Shown here piece by piece: positions 54,389-64,000 of a stretch of DNA of 64,000 nt. The number at the start of each line of letters is the position of its first letter. Within the stretch, counting starts at the first letter, position 1. The DNA is from Icerya purchasi. Its lineage: Eukaryota; Arthropoda; Insecta; Hemiptera; Monophlebidae. Location: NCBI GenBank assembly GCA_039619475.1, contig CM077115.1:589521643-589585642 (forward strand), given 5' to 3'. A model generated the notes under the pieces. It did not search any database and was not told where the DNA came from. It saw only the letters and a list, made by a program, of their open reading frames with translations. The position numbers and the translations under genes were made by a program.

Positions 54389-55201
54389 ATGTCTGCTAAT
54401 TTTTATACATTGAACGCAACTCATGGTTTTTTCTTGGATGTTAAACGATTTATGTTACAAAAAGAACATTATGAAGTTACCGAATTAGCAATGCTCGCCA
54501 TTGATGGTAAGCAAAATTTACACACTTTATATAAACCTTCACAACTAGCATTTGCAGAGCTTGAACACTATTTTCAAGGAGATAAAACGAAAGCCTATTG
54601 GCAATATCGCAACAATCCGTGGAATTATAAAGTCAGGGATATCACTCATCTCGGAAGTGATTTAGGAATGATGAATGAAAAAAATAAAAAAACACAAATC
54701 TACATGCATGGGGATTGTAAAAATATACCATGGATGTTACATTTGATCAAATCACAGAATTTACCATTCAAAATTATTAACTTGACAAATGATTATAGTA
54801 TGCCATCTATAGCAGAGTTACATAAGCAGTTCAAGAATGTTATGGAAATTATTCAATGTGATTTTCATAATAATGGAAGTGACGATAGCTTGTGTGTATT
54901 AAACAAAATGATGTTAATGAAGAAGTGGTTCGATCATATTGTCAAACCATTTATGGAAGCAACAACGTGGGATAGTATTATTCAACTTTTGCAACAGACA
55001 CCTCCAGAAGTGGTGTTAGCGAAATTTGGTGAAAAAATTGTAGATTATTATGAATATTTACCACCTGCTACACTCATGAATAATAAAGTACGGCCCTATT
55101 TACCATGTAACCAACATTTTCATCAAAGCTCAGATAAATATGTATTGGGTAAAGATTGTTACATATGTCGTTATGAAATGCCAAAAATTTTTAAAATATG
55201 A
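54389..55201 (+). CDS. Cys/His-rich family protein, member C
   Basis: A 270-codon intact frame from the ATG at 54,389. It shares with members A and B TELAMLAIDG at 31-40, LYKP at 47, MHGDC at 106, NDYSMPSIAELH at 134, Cys157-x2-His160, KWFDH at 179, LPC-x2-H (Cys240, His243) and KDC-x2-C (Cys257, Cys260). It is closest to member A in the TELAM block and in the WFDH/WYDH motif. The 3' flank (TTAGTT-TAAATTTTT-GAATAAATGT and beyond) resembles that of member B, so B and C are a tandem duplication with their 3' ends. Function unknown. It is the last plus-strand gene before polB. Confidence 0.75.
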   Translation: MSANFYTLNATHGFFLDVKRFMLQKEHYEVTELAMLAIDGKQNLHTLYKPSQLAFAELEHYFQGDKTKAYWQYRNNPWNYKVRDITHLGSDLGMMNEKNKKTQIYMHGDCKNIPWMLHLIKSQNLPFKIINLTNDYSMPSIAELHKQFKNVMEIIQCDFHNNGSDDSLCVLNKMMLMKKWFDHIVKPFMEATTWDSIIQLLQQTPPEVVLAKFGEKIVDYYEYLPPATLMNNKVRPYLPCNQHFHQSSDKYVLGKDCYICRYEMPKIFKI

Positions 55202-55725
55202 TTTTTTTCTTGTTTCAAAACAGTTTTTTAAATTTGTTTCATATTTAGTTTTCAATTTATCAAATTTTACATGTAATTTTCTATATTTTAGTTATAAATT
55301 TTTTTGAATAAATGTATGATTCATAAAATTAGTATTTTTCTTCTTCTGTGCTACTGCTACTTCTTCTTCTTCTATTCTTCATCAACCTATATAGTTTATG
55401 CTTAATATTGAAACAGAACATATATATGTAGATAATTATAAAATTTAAATAAAAAACAAGTAAATAAATGGATAAGGATAAAAACTATGTATTTTCATCA
55501 AAAAATGATTTTACATACATATATAAAATGATATATACAAAAATATATACACACATAAATATAAATGACTAGTATGAATAAATAATAATAAAAAATAACA
55601 TTAATAATAATACTAGGTAGGGGCGGATGTAACTTAACGGTTAGATAATAATAATAATACCACTCTCTCACTTAATCCACATTTACACACATTTCACTCT
55701 CTCTGACTTGTTCTTACTTAAATCA
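55202..55725. other. Convergent intergenic region between member C and polB
   Basis: Contains an AATAAA signal near 55,307 for member C, then AT-rich DNA with short ATA repeats. No gene seen. Confidence 0.5.
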
Positions 55726-56963
55726 TTAACATCCATATCTCGCACGATCCCAAAATAAACTATTCTTAAATGTATGGTACATGTTTAGTTCGTCTAGAAC
55801 AAAACTAAACCTATTTTTGAAGCTAACAACATCACTATGGGCTATAGCATATGTGTGGGAGTTGTCAGCTCCTATAATACGCTTATCATCCGCCCCTGAA
55901 ATGGCCAATTTACTCTGTTTTACAGTGTACAGCAGATGCTTAAAACTACGTATATTAAAACTAGTGAAATAAGTATTATAAACGGCCGCCTTATTTGTTA
56001 CACAATAATAATAATGACTATATTGGATATCATTATTGACAATGCATCGGGATACACCCTTGCATTTTTTAATAATGCTATCCGCTAACTTAATGCTGTA
56101 CACCTTAGGACGAAGCCCAATAAATACACATATAGGCACACCATTAAGCTCGTCCTTGAACTTACCCAATACTTTTTTATTAACTAAACTAAAACACTTA
56201 TGACTAGGTGAGTAATCACTTGTATCATATATGTTGAGGTTGTTTTTCACATCCTCATAGAGATCTGCAGTCCGAATATTATATATAAAAGAGTCAGTGT
56301 CAGTGTATAGAAGTTGCAACCTCTCATTTCCATACATGGGCATCATCACATTATAGTGATGCTTATACATAATACATTTACTTATGTCTAATATAGACAT
56401 ACCCACATATATCGGTTTATTAAATAAAAGTTTTGTAGGATGCTCATGTACGGCGCACAGAAATGGATCCTCATTATATAAGGTTCTATTCTTGAATGAT
56501 GATTTGCCCACAAGTTTTGTAAATTTTACTTTATTGCAGACCAGTTTAATTTTGGGCCGTGAACATATGTTTTCCATCGTTTTACCAAATACTGCATTAT
56601 TCAAAAGTTTAAAAAAGTTCTTTTCGAATTCATTTTTGGCCTGCTGCCGAAAAACAGTGTTCAAATCGATATATTTTTTTAACCACAGAGTCTGTTCAAA
56701 TTTTATTCCTCTATGAATTTTGTAAAGTTTTAATCCATTTTGAATAGCCAACTTTAAATATGTATAATGAATAATATATCTAGTTTTGTTCTCTAGTGTT
56801 GCTACTAGTTTCTTTACATTACCCAATCGTGAGACCACTTTAGACTCTGGAAGGAAGGGCAAATCATTGTGCAGAGAATGCAGCTCCTCAGGATATTCTA
56901 TATCGACTTCAATGACATAACCCAATTGGGAATCATTAGAAACTTCCATGACGTCTAAATCAT

Positions 56964-56967
<4 letters not shown>
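55726..56967 (-). pseudogene. polB: DNA polymerase B, C-terminal palm part (separated by LINE)
   Basis: An open stretch of 413 codons encoding the second half of a protein-primed family B polymerase. Motif B is at residues 120-129 (KLLNNAVFGK) and motif C, YTDTDS, with both catalytic aspartates, at 221-226. The C-terminus (DDKRIIGADN, later ARYGC) is complete. The apparent ATG at 56,965-56,967 falls exactly where the LINE poly(A) begins, so it is an internal Met, not a true start. The sequence upstream of it continues at 59,704, on the other side of the LINE. This half keeps all motifs intact but cannot be made as a polymerase on its own, because motif A lies in the other piece. Confidence 0.92.
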
Positions 56968-56998
<31 letters not shown>

Positions 56999-57193
56999 TA
57001 TTTAAATAAGTTGTGGGTCTCACAGGGCAAGTATGCCCGTTGTGTGAGTGCCCGACACTCTTATTACCGTTTATTTAAGATACCAAATTGCAATTATTCT
57101 AGCTTATCCTATACATCATAATTATAGTCAACTAAGTTTATATAACTTATGGCATAGTACACACATACAATTACATACACACACAGCAAGTAC

Positions 57194-58645
57194 TCATCTA
57201 CATACCGATACATGAGGATAGCAAAATATCTTACTAATTAGTTTAATTAGAACTAAGTCATCAGTATTATCAGTTCGTAGATTTACACCTCGAGGGTAGA
57301 TGTAATATGTACTATTTTGGTCTCTTGTTAATCGAATTTTTTGCCTAGATGGTAATTTTATATTATTGACATTAAATTCAAGTAATCTATAATAGAAATA
57401 GTACATCTTGGGGGACATTTCGTTATTTTCTTTCCACCAAGTTGATTCAGAATCATTTTGCTTCCAGTAGGGGAGTATAAGTTTCAAACACCTTTTCTGT
57501 ATTTTGCTTATTTTATTTATTTCCGTTTTCTTAGCCTCACCCCATATTTGAATTCCATATAAAATTCTGGACATTATTATTGAATCATAGTATATATGTA
57601 ATGTGCGATATGTTAAAACCTGTTTTATTTTATGTAAAACTGGAATTGACTGTCTTATTTTCGAATTTAAATTTTGAATGTGTTTTTTCCAGTTCAAGTA
57701 TTTATCGATATATATACCTAGATATTTAAAATTTTCTATGTTTTCAAGCAGTGGACAACAACACAAATGAGTGTTGTTATTTATATGCAGTTCGTGTATG
57801 CAATCATTATTATGGAGGGTAATTCGCGGATCGTGTGTCATATGTTTGGTACTGTTCTAAATGTGCAGTAATTTAGATTTATTTATATTAATACGTAACC
57901 TCCTATCATGTGCCCATTTACTAAAATTATCTATATCCTCTTGTAGTAATCTTTCCACTATTTCTAAATTCTTATGCTCCACTAATAAGGCAATATCATC
58001 GGCAAACACATATAACTTTGCATTTTTAATATGCTTATGTAACGAGTTAGTGTAAATTAAGAAGAGAATAGGGGCCAATATGGTGCCCTGACCTACTCCG
58101 CAATGAATTGTTTTTTCATTACTTTTATTCCCTGCAATTTTTATTATACTTTTCCTATTTTTTATGTAATTCTTAAACCACTTTAGTTGATTATTTATAA
58201 TTCCCAAATTTTCTAAGTCCTTGATCAGTAATTCATGGTCGACTAAGTCAAACGCTTTAGACAGGTCAATAAATGTAATTAGAAATTGGTTTGCCTTCGA
58301 CAATCCCATATTTATATTACTTACGATCGATCTTAGTAACGTTATCATAGATCTTTTTTCTCTAAAGCCGTGTTGATTTTCATAGAGTAAGTTGTTTTTT
58401 TCTAAATAATTTCTTAAATGTTTATCAATGTAATGTTCTAATATTTTAGCTATTACAGGTATAATTGTTATTGGACGATAATTTTCAAATTGAATTTGCG
58501 GTCCTTTTTTATATATCGGCCTGACAATGCCTCTTTTCAGTCCATCAGGAGTGTTAGCTTCCTTTATAGAGTAGTTGACCATGTTCGTCAAAATGGAGAT
58601 AAATATATTTGGGTTTTGTTTAAATATCTTTAACCCTAATTTCAT
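57194..58645 (-). pseudogene. LINE reverse transcriptase, one nonsense codon
   Basis: Two blocks in one frame (58,645-57,857 and 57,841-57,194) separated only by TAG at 57,857-57,859. They encode a reverse transcriptase with palm motifs FIDLSKAFDLVDHELL and FADDIALLVE, and a thumb with LNWKKHIQ and SRILYGIQIWG. The upstream fingers (KAPGWDEI) are in another frame because of a shift near 58,640. The enzyme is inactive as encoded. Confidence 0.88.
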
Positions 58646-59034
58646 CCCATCCAGGTGCCTTATGAATTTTTAGATTATTAATTATTAATTCTATTTGGGA
58701 TTTATTTGCAAGTGGAATGAAAAAAGAAGATAAAATAACAGTATCGGAGTTAGTATTCAGTAACTGCGTGTGACATTTGTGTCTAAGTTGTTCAACTGAA
58801 TGTATAAAGTATTCACTAAATTGTTCAGCTGCTATTTCAGTATTTTCAAAATGTTTTATAATGAAATCATCAATTGTTGTTCTGTTTTTTTTTATTAACA
58901 ATATTGTTAATTACATTCCATACTTTTTTACAGTCATTATTTGCTTTAACTATTTGACTTTGATAATACTTCTGTTTAGCGTTTCTTATTTCTGTTGTAA
59001 CTATGTTTCGATATTTCCTAAATAGGTTTTTATA

Positions 59035-59703
59035 TCAAATATTGGTTCTATTCCCTTTACTGAGTTTAAAATATTGGTCTCTAATTTTCATAAAATTGAT
59101 TATTTTTTGACTCATCCATTCGTTCTTAGGGCTATATTTAGTCATCTTTTCCCTCTCCCGTACTTTCAAATTGCATTCGCTATATATGCTTTTAAAAACT
59201 GAATGTATATGATCATATATATTTCCTACCATTGTTAACTTCCTTACTTCATCCCAGTTGTAATTAATTATCTTGTTATATAACCTTTTTTCATCAAAGA
59301 CATATTTTGGGGAGCTTTTAAGATGCTGACATTTCCAGTTCAGTGTACTAAATGCACAACAGATGACATAATGGTCTGATATTTTTGTGTTAATAATTCC
59401 CGAAATAATATCATTTGAGTTATACTTAAGAAATATGTTGTCTATACAGCATTGTGTACTTCTATCTATCCGTTCTTCCTCTCTTGTAATTCCATTTATT
59501 AGCTGAACTGCTCCTGACCCATATATTACATTTAAAAAATTCTCAACCTGAACATTATGGAGCAGGAAATCGATATTAAAGTCGCCGCAAATCAGAAAAT
59601 TATCTTTATTACTTAATTTTTTTATGAGTGTAGCAGTTTCGTCTATAAATTCGCATACATTTTTACTTGGTGATCTATATACTGCAATTAAGCGTAAAGG
59701 ATT
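59035..59703 (-). pseudogene. LINE endonuclease domain, N-terminally truncated
   Basis: About 222 codons of an exonuclease/endonuclease/phosphatase domain, starting at RLIAVYRSPS, with ICGDFNIDF and, near its end, ISDHYVICCAF holding the Asp-His pair. The N-terminal half with the first catalytic Asn and Glu is missing because the insertion is 5' truncated. The open frame continues to 59,838 only by reading polB DNA out of frame. Decayed linker (59,035-58,620) connects it to the reverse transcriptase. Confidence 0.85.
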
Positions 59704-62125
59704 CCTCTTGTGTGAGCCATTTAAACCCTTTATATGGTAAAGCCTCCGACATGGCAGTACCATATAAATTGTTGCAGTCGATATAAAATATATAGTTGGG
59801 GTCATCTCCACTATCACTACAACCAGACGAAGAAACAAGTGGATTCCATGCTTTGCAATATCACATGACAGACTGGGTTAACCCCCCACGAATTGCCGAC
59901 TCGAAGAAAAGATACATGCTGTAATCCGTGAGGAGCTCCATTTGTACTTCTGTAGCTTTCAGCATGGCCTGAAAACTTAATGCAGGAGCACTGAAGAACC
60001 AGCATGCGTCAAGACCATATTTTTGAAAGCAAACGTCACGAAATTACTCAAAAACATCAGCTAAGATTAGGACATCTGTCCGAAGATAGATGTCACTATA
60101 CTCACCTAATGTTCCAACATTTAACGTGCTCCACACATTTTTCACATGATTGTATTCATCGATAGAGATGTGGGATTTTGAGAGGGAACTATAAAAATCT
60201 TCCCGGGCTGGCAATGTTGTTTCATTTAGTTTAGACTCATCACTGCAGTATTCATAAGGAAAAACTCCTTTACAACACAGCAGTGATAACAGTGAAGGGT
60301 TGGGGATGTTGGCGAGAGTGTGTCTGAAGGCATCTTCAGGCAGATTCTGCGCTAACTTCCCCAGACTGCTTGCCATAAACTGTAATGAATCAACAAATCT
60401 CAGACTGATGTTGCTAGACACTCTCTTTGTAAATCTTTTGTAACGTTCCTCTGTATTGGCCAAGACAAAGATATCTTGATCGTCATATGCTAGCTGCCTA
60501 ACAATTAGGTGACTATCATAGCCAGTCAAGGTATGTATTATCACTGGCACAAACGGAGGAAGCTGATACTGGAGATTACACTGAGAATGAGCAGCACCCT
60601 GGAAAGTTCCTGTTAGATGGCAATGATCAGCCACCTTGTCCCCTCTCAGCAGATCTCTACATATATGACAGTGGGCGGCATTTGAGAAATCTATTCTATC
60701 TTGCAGTGTCATGAACATACGTTTTTTCACTGCATAGATTTTCTCAATTTTCCTTGCCTCCTGTACCAAACACTCTACAAACTTCTTTTCAGCATCACGA
60801 CCATGGTACAACTCTGGCGATGTCACTATATTGTTAACTCTATCAACAATGTAATAACAATAGGACATCGCCTTGTGCTGCTATACCTTGACAGTACTAG
60901 CACAGGAGGCGTTTTGCGTTCGATGATGGAGAGATGTATTTTCTCCATCACCCAACACCACATCAGACTCATTGACAATCTGCATGTCAGGATTATCAAC
61001 ATCCATGGTGGCAGCCCCAACAGCACTCTGCATCATCTCATCCTCACCACCATCTTGGATGGGTACAAGCATACACTCGAAGTCTGCATAAATAACATAA
61101 GGAATAAACTGTTGGCACTTATACTTGTCATATTTCAGAATGTTTTTCCCCTCTGCTGGTACAGAGGCTGCAAGGGGAGGCACATCTGCGCATTGCCTAA
61201 TATGTTCCAGATACCTCCCCTCATTCTGTGTGTGTGACAAGCATCGATGGCAGATAAACATCCGACTACGATTAGAAGTTATCTGCCTACCAACAAGTCC
61301 ACTTAGGTTCCTTATACAACAAAAGTGATGCTTCTCCCCATCCTTCAGGAGGAGGAGATTGTGATGGTGTTCCCTAATCTCTTTGGCAATGCGTAGGGGG
61401 AAGACTATATCCTTATCATCAACACCATACACATTGACGAATGCTGAGGGGTTAGCTCGCTCAAAGATGTTTATGTCTGATAATGGTGTTGGGAAGGAAA
61501 TACCTCTCCACACATAGCGATTACTCAATTCAGAGTTATAATTATATTGGTTACATCTTTCGGCATTCTGTGACACAAACTGAGCCAGTATGGCGTACTT
61601 AAAGCACTGCTCATCACTAGCTTTGGAGGGCCTCACATTTACCACTGCCTTCTTCTTTTTCAGGGGCGCGGGAAGATCTATGAAGGAGCCCGCCCGTTGA
61701 AGAATGTTTCTAAAATTGAGACATACCTCGAGGTAGTCTATTTTAACAATTCGCCAGCCACTCCCCGAGGCATTCTCAAATTTATCGACATCACCCTTCA
61801 ATTTACTGACGGACTCCTCATACCACTCCTCCACATCATCCCCTAGCAGTAGCAAATGTGCACTAATAGGGAAAAACTTTGGTGCTCTTACTACCTCCCC
61901 ATTAGCGACCATCTTCTCGAACTGGCACTGCAACAAAATGCTAGCCTTAACACCAGTACCAATCCGATCTTCAATCTTCTCGATGGCGGCCTCCGAAATG
62001 TCCGATAGAAATTCATCAATATCCACCCGCACTGGATTTTTATTAATAATGCAATATGTTGCTAGGCGGGTATGGTATTTCCTTGATATCTCCTGTACTG
62101 CATAATTGATATTTTGTTCAGCCAT
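59704..62125 (-). pseudogene. polB: Protein-primed DNA polymerase B, N-terminal, exonuclease and motif A part
   Basis: Replicative polymerase of the Polinton, start ATG at 62,123-62,125 (MAEQN). One frame covers: an N-terminal region with NIFERANPSAF and a CHRC...H...C cluster; exonuclease motif I in YADFEC (Asp348, Glu350); an endonuclease-VII-like zinc finger, CHICRDLLRG...DHCH...C; motif II (TLTGYDSHLI); motif III ([11 protein letters not shown]); and motif A (YIDCNNLYG) near 59,760. Three in-frame stops break it: TAG 60,881-60,883, TAA 60,044-60,046 and TGA 59,861-59,863. The frame is the same on both sides of each, so all three are substitutions or balanced changes. The LINE then cuts the gene between motif A and motif B. 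Confidence 0.93.
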
Positions 62126-62580
62126 TTTTTTTAATTTTTTAAACACAAGACTCTATATCAAAGCAGTGAAACAATTACAATTATACTAACAGCCATTGGT
62201 TATTGTAAAGACTATTTATACTTGAATTTTATGTTTTTTGAGTGGTAATTACAGTCATTTCAAAAGATTTCAAATATATAGACTGATAGTGAGTATGTAA
62301 AATCTCTTTTTTAAAAGACATTGATGGATTACATATATAACAACATAACATATAGCACAAAATTATATATTACACATAATAACACAAAATAATATGACAT
62401 ATATTCATCATAAAGCATTACCTAGTATTTCTATTTTTAATTTAAAGATAAAATATATTTTTGAATAATCATAAAAAATTTTATGAAGAATATAATTTTG
62501 AGTGAATAAAAGAATAATTTTTCAGATGTAAATGTCAGCAAAATATAAATCACTTATGTGCATATGGAAATGTGTTCATT
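62126..62580. other. 5' flank of polB
   Basis: AT-rich DNA without a gene. Degenerate copies of the following satellite can be seen from about 62,450. It should belong to the right subterminal region of the Polinton. Confidence 0.4.
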
Positions 62581-62584
62581 ATTC

Positions 62585-63545
62585 ATATACATTTCCAAAA
62601 AGAAAAAGAAAAAATCATATTTTTAAGTATTAAACATTTTTCTAATGTGTTTTGAATAAATAATATTTTTTCAATAGTAAATAATGACAAAATATAGATC
62701 GTTCACATGTATATAGAAATATACCATTTTCTTAGATTTATTTCGAGTATTAAAACTTTTCTCCAAAGAATGTGTTTTTAAATAAATAATAATTTTTCCA
62801 TTTTAAATAATGACGAAATATAGATCATTCACGTGTATATAGAAATATACCATTTTCTTGGATTTATTAGGAGTATTAAAAATTTTCTCCAAAAAATTGT
62901 GTTTTGAATAAATAATATTTTTTCAACAGTAAATAATGACGAAATATAGATCATTCATGTGTATATAGAAATATCATATTTGTTTACATTTATTTCGAGT
63001 ATTAAAAATTTTCTCTAAAGAATGTGTTTTTAAATAAATAATAATTTTTCCATTTTAAATAATGACGAAATATAGATCGTTCATATGTATATAGAAATAT
63101 CATATTTGTTTACATTTATTTCGAGTATTAAAAATTTTCTCTAAAGAATGTGTTTTTAAATAAATAATAATTTTTCCATTGTAAATAATGACGAAATATA
63201 GATTGTTCATGTGTATATAGAAATATACCATTTTCTTAGATTTATTAGGAGTATTAAAACTTTTCTCCAAAGAATGTGTTTTTAAATAAATAATAATTTT
63301 TCCATTTTAAATAATGAGGAAATATAGATCATTCATGTGTATATAGAAATATCACATTTGTTTACATTTATTTTGAGTATTAAAACTTTCCCAAAGAATA
63401 CAGTTTTTGAATGAATAATAATTTTTCAGTTGTAAATAATGATAAAATATAGATTGTTCATGTGTATATAGAAATATCACGTTTGTTTACATTTATTTTG
63501 AGTATTAAAACTTTCCCAAAGAATACAGTTTTTGAATGAATATGA
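62585..63545. repeat. 126-bp tandem satellite
   Basis: The word ATATAGAAAT recurs at 62,711, 62,837, 62,963, 63,089, 63,215, 63,341 and 63,466, five exact steps of 126 bp and one of 125. Units share TAAATAATGACGAAATATAG and GAGTATTAAAA. Two variants of the middle part (ACCATTTTCTTAGATT and ATCATATTTGTTTACA) are mixed without strict alternation. Confidence 0.95.
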
Positions 63546-64000
63546 AATGGGGACGTATAATTTTTTAAATTCGATATAATTAATTGCACGTTTCAAAAAA
63601 TTTAGTAAATAAATATACATTCATAGAATTCAACATTGTAAATATATATATATATATATATAGAAAAAAGTACACAACACAGTTTTCATTTATTTTAAAA
63701 TATACATGATAAACATGGAAACAAATAAAAATATACCACATTTGAAATTTTAAATAATGATATGCAAGAAAGGAGGTTTTTTCAATATGAATAGTAATAA
63801 TCAAAAAAGAAAAAGCTCATAAAAGATTACTTTGAATGAAATAAAAAAAGATAAATTATCGAATAATGTATGAAATGTAATAGATTAAGACACTTGTATT
63901 GAATGAAGTGTATAATATACATTAAAACAGAAACATAAAATGAAATGGTTCGTAAATATTTTTTTCTTTATGGAAATGTAATGGAAAAAGCACAAAAATA
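63546..64000. other. Non-coding right edge
   Basis: AT-rich DNA with a TA microsatellite at about 63,639-63,661. I see no gene and no terminal inverted repeat partner of the left flank. Confidence 0.4.

Larger units (their letters stand above)
56968..59703 (-). mobile_element. 5'-truncated LINE inserted in polB
   Basis: Runs on the minus strand from inside an APE endonuclease domain to a poly(A) tail that appears as a T-run at 56,967-56,996. The first LINE codons are NPLRLIAVYRSPSKNV at about 59,703. Then come CGDFNIDFL and SDHYVICC (endonuclease), KAPGWDEI, GIVRPIYKKG, NYRPITIIP, TFIDLSKAFD, GVGQGTILAP and VFADDIALL (reverse transcriptase), and NFKYLGIYID. The motif order is that of the CR1/Jockey superfamily; the clade is uncertain. 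A frameshift near 58,640 and an in-frame TAG at 57,857-57,859 break it. No obvious target duplication was found. Confidence 0.9.
44418..62125. mobile_element. Maverick/Polinton (adintovirus-like) element, nearly complete gene set
   Basis: Integrase, FtsK/HerA-like packaging ATPase, adenovirus-type protease, penton-like and double-jelly-roll capsid proteins and protein-primed polB occur together in 17.7 kb, the defining Polinton set. PLA2-like and pX-like genes add an adintovirus flavour. Coordinates cover the outermost genes only; terminal repeats were not located and the right one may lie beyond the window. Confidence 0.92.

Noticed and set aside
62585..63545. CRISPR-like array
   Set aside because: Units are contiguous 126-bp tandem repeats without spacers, in eukaryotic DNA.
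43425..64000. Terminal inverted repeats of the fuller Polinton
   Set aside because: Comparison by eye of the left flank with the reverse complement of the right flank showed no match; the right end may lie outside the window.

Overview
The window looks like AT-rich, repeat-dense nuclear DNA from an arthropod, most likely an insect. The evidence is the mix of Jockey-type and RTE-type non-LTR retrotransposons, hAT DNA transposons and MITEs, long A/T and TA microsatellites, and a Maverick/Polinton (adintovirus-like) element. I see no convincing host gene, no tRNA or rRNA, and nothing prokaryotic. The species cannot be named from the sequence.

Bases 1-21,500 are old interspersed repeats in non-coding DNA. 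They hold a decayed hAT transposase (about 650-1,310, minus), a decayed Jockey-like element (about 1,990-4,640, plus), two non-autonomous hAT elements with recognisable 8-bp target duplications (7,001-8,007 and 8,486-9,148), LINE fragments at about 11,110-11,510 and 13,540-14,400, a hAT split by a Jockey insertion (17,407-19,250), and an RTE tail (19,258-19,950).

Bases about 22,120-40,665 form one giant inverted repeat. Two arms of about 9.2 kb, nearly identical, meet around a spacer of about 72 bp at 31,300-31,371. Each arm is a deleted Polinton end. From outside to centre it holds a tandem-repeat array with heat-shock-element-like motifs, an intact 331-codon gene, a remnant of a coiled-coil gene, a DUF8207-like gene broken by a nonsense codon, an AT satellite, and a scrap of DNA polymerase B at the junction. 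The right arm array stops against a truncated Jockey element (about 41,450-43,420, minus).

Bases 44,418-62,125 hold a second, nearly full-length Polinton in the same gene order. On the left is a stand-alone protein resembling the N-terminus of the polymerase. Then come, on minus, a coiled-coil protein, an integrase with chromodomain, a DUF8207-like protein and a packaging ATPase. On plus follow the virion genes: PLA2-like domain, pX-like basic protein, adenovirus-type protease, penton-like minor capsid, a 52-residue basic protein and the double-jelly-roll major capsid. Two tandem copies of a cysteine/histidine-rich family follow; its third member is the 331-codon gene of the palindrome. Last comes protein-primed polB on minus, broken by three in-frame stops and a LINE insertion. 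The ATPase, capsid and integrase frames are open, while polB, the PLA2-pX junction and the protease start are damaged. The element is therefore probably no longer autonomous. The right flank carries a 126-bp tandem satellite (about 62,585-63,545).

The two most notable things are the 18.5-kb palindrome built from a Polinton end, and the three-member Cys/His-rich family that sits both in the palindrome and in the fuller element.
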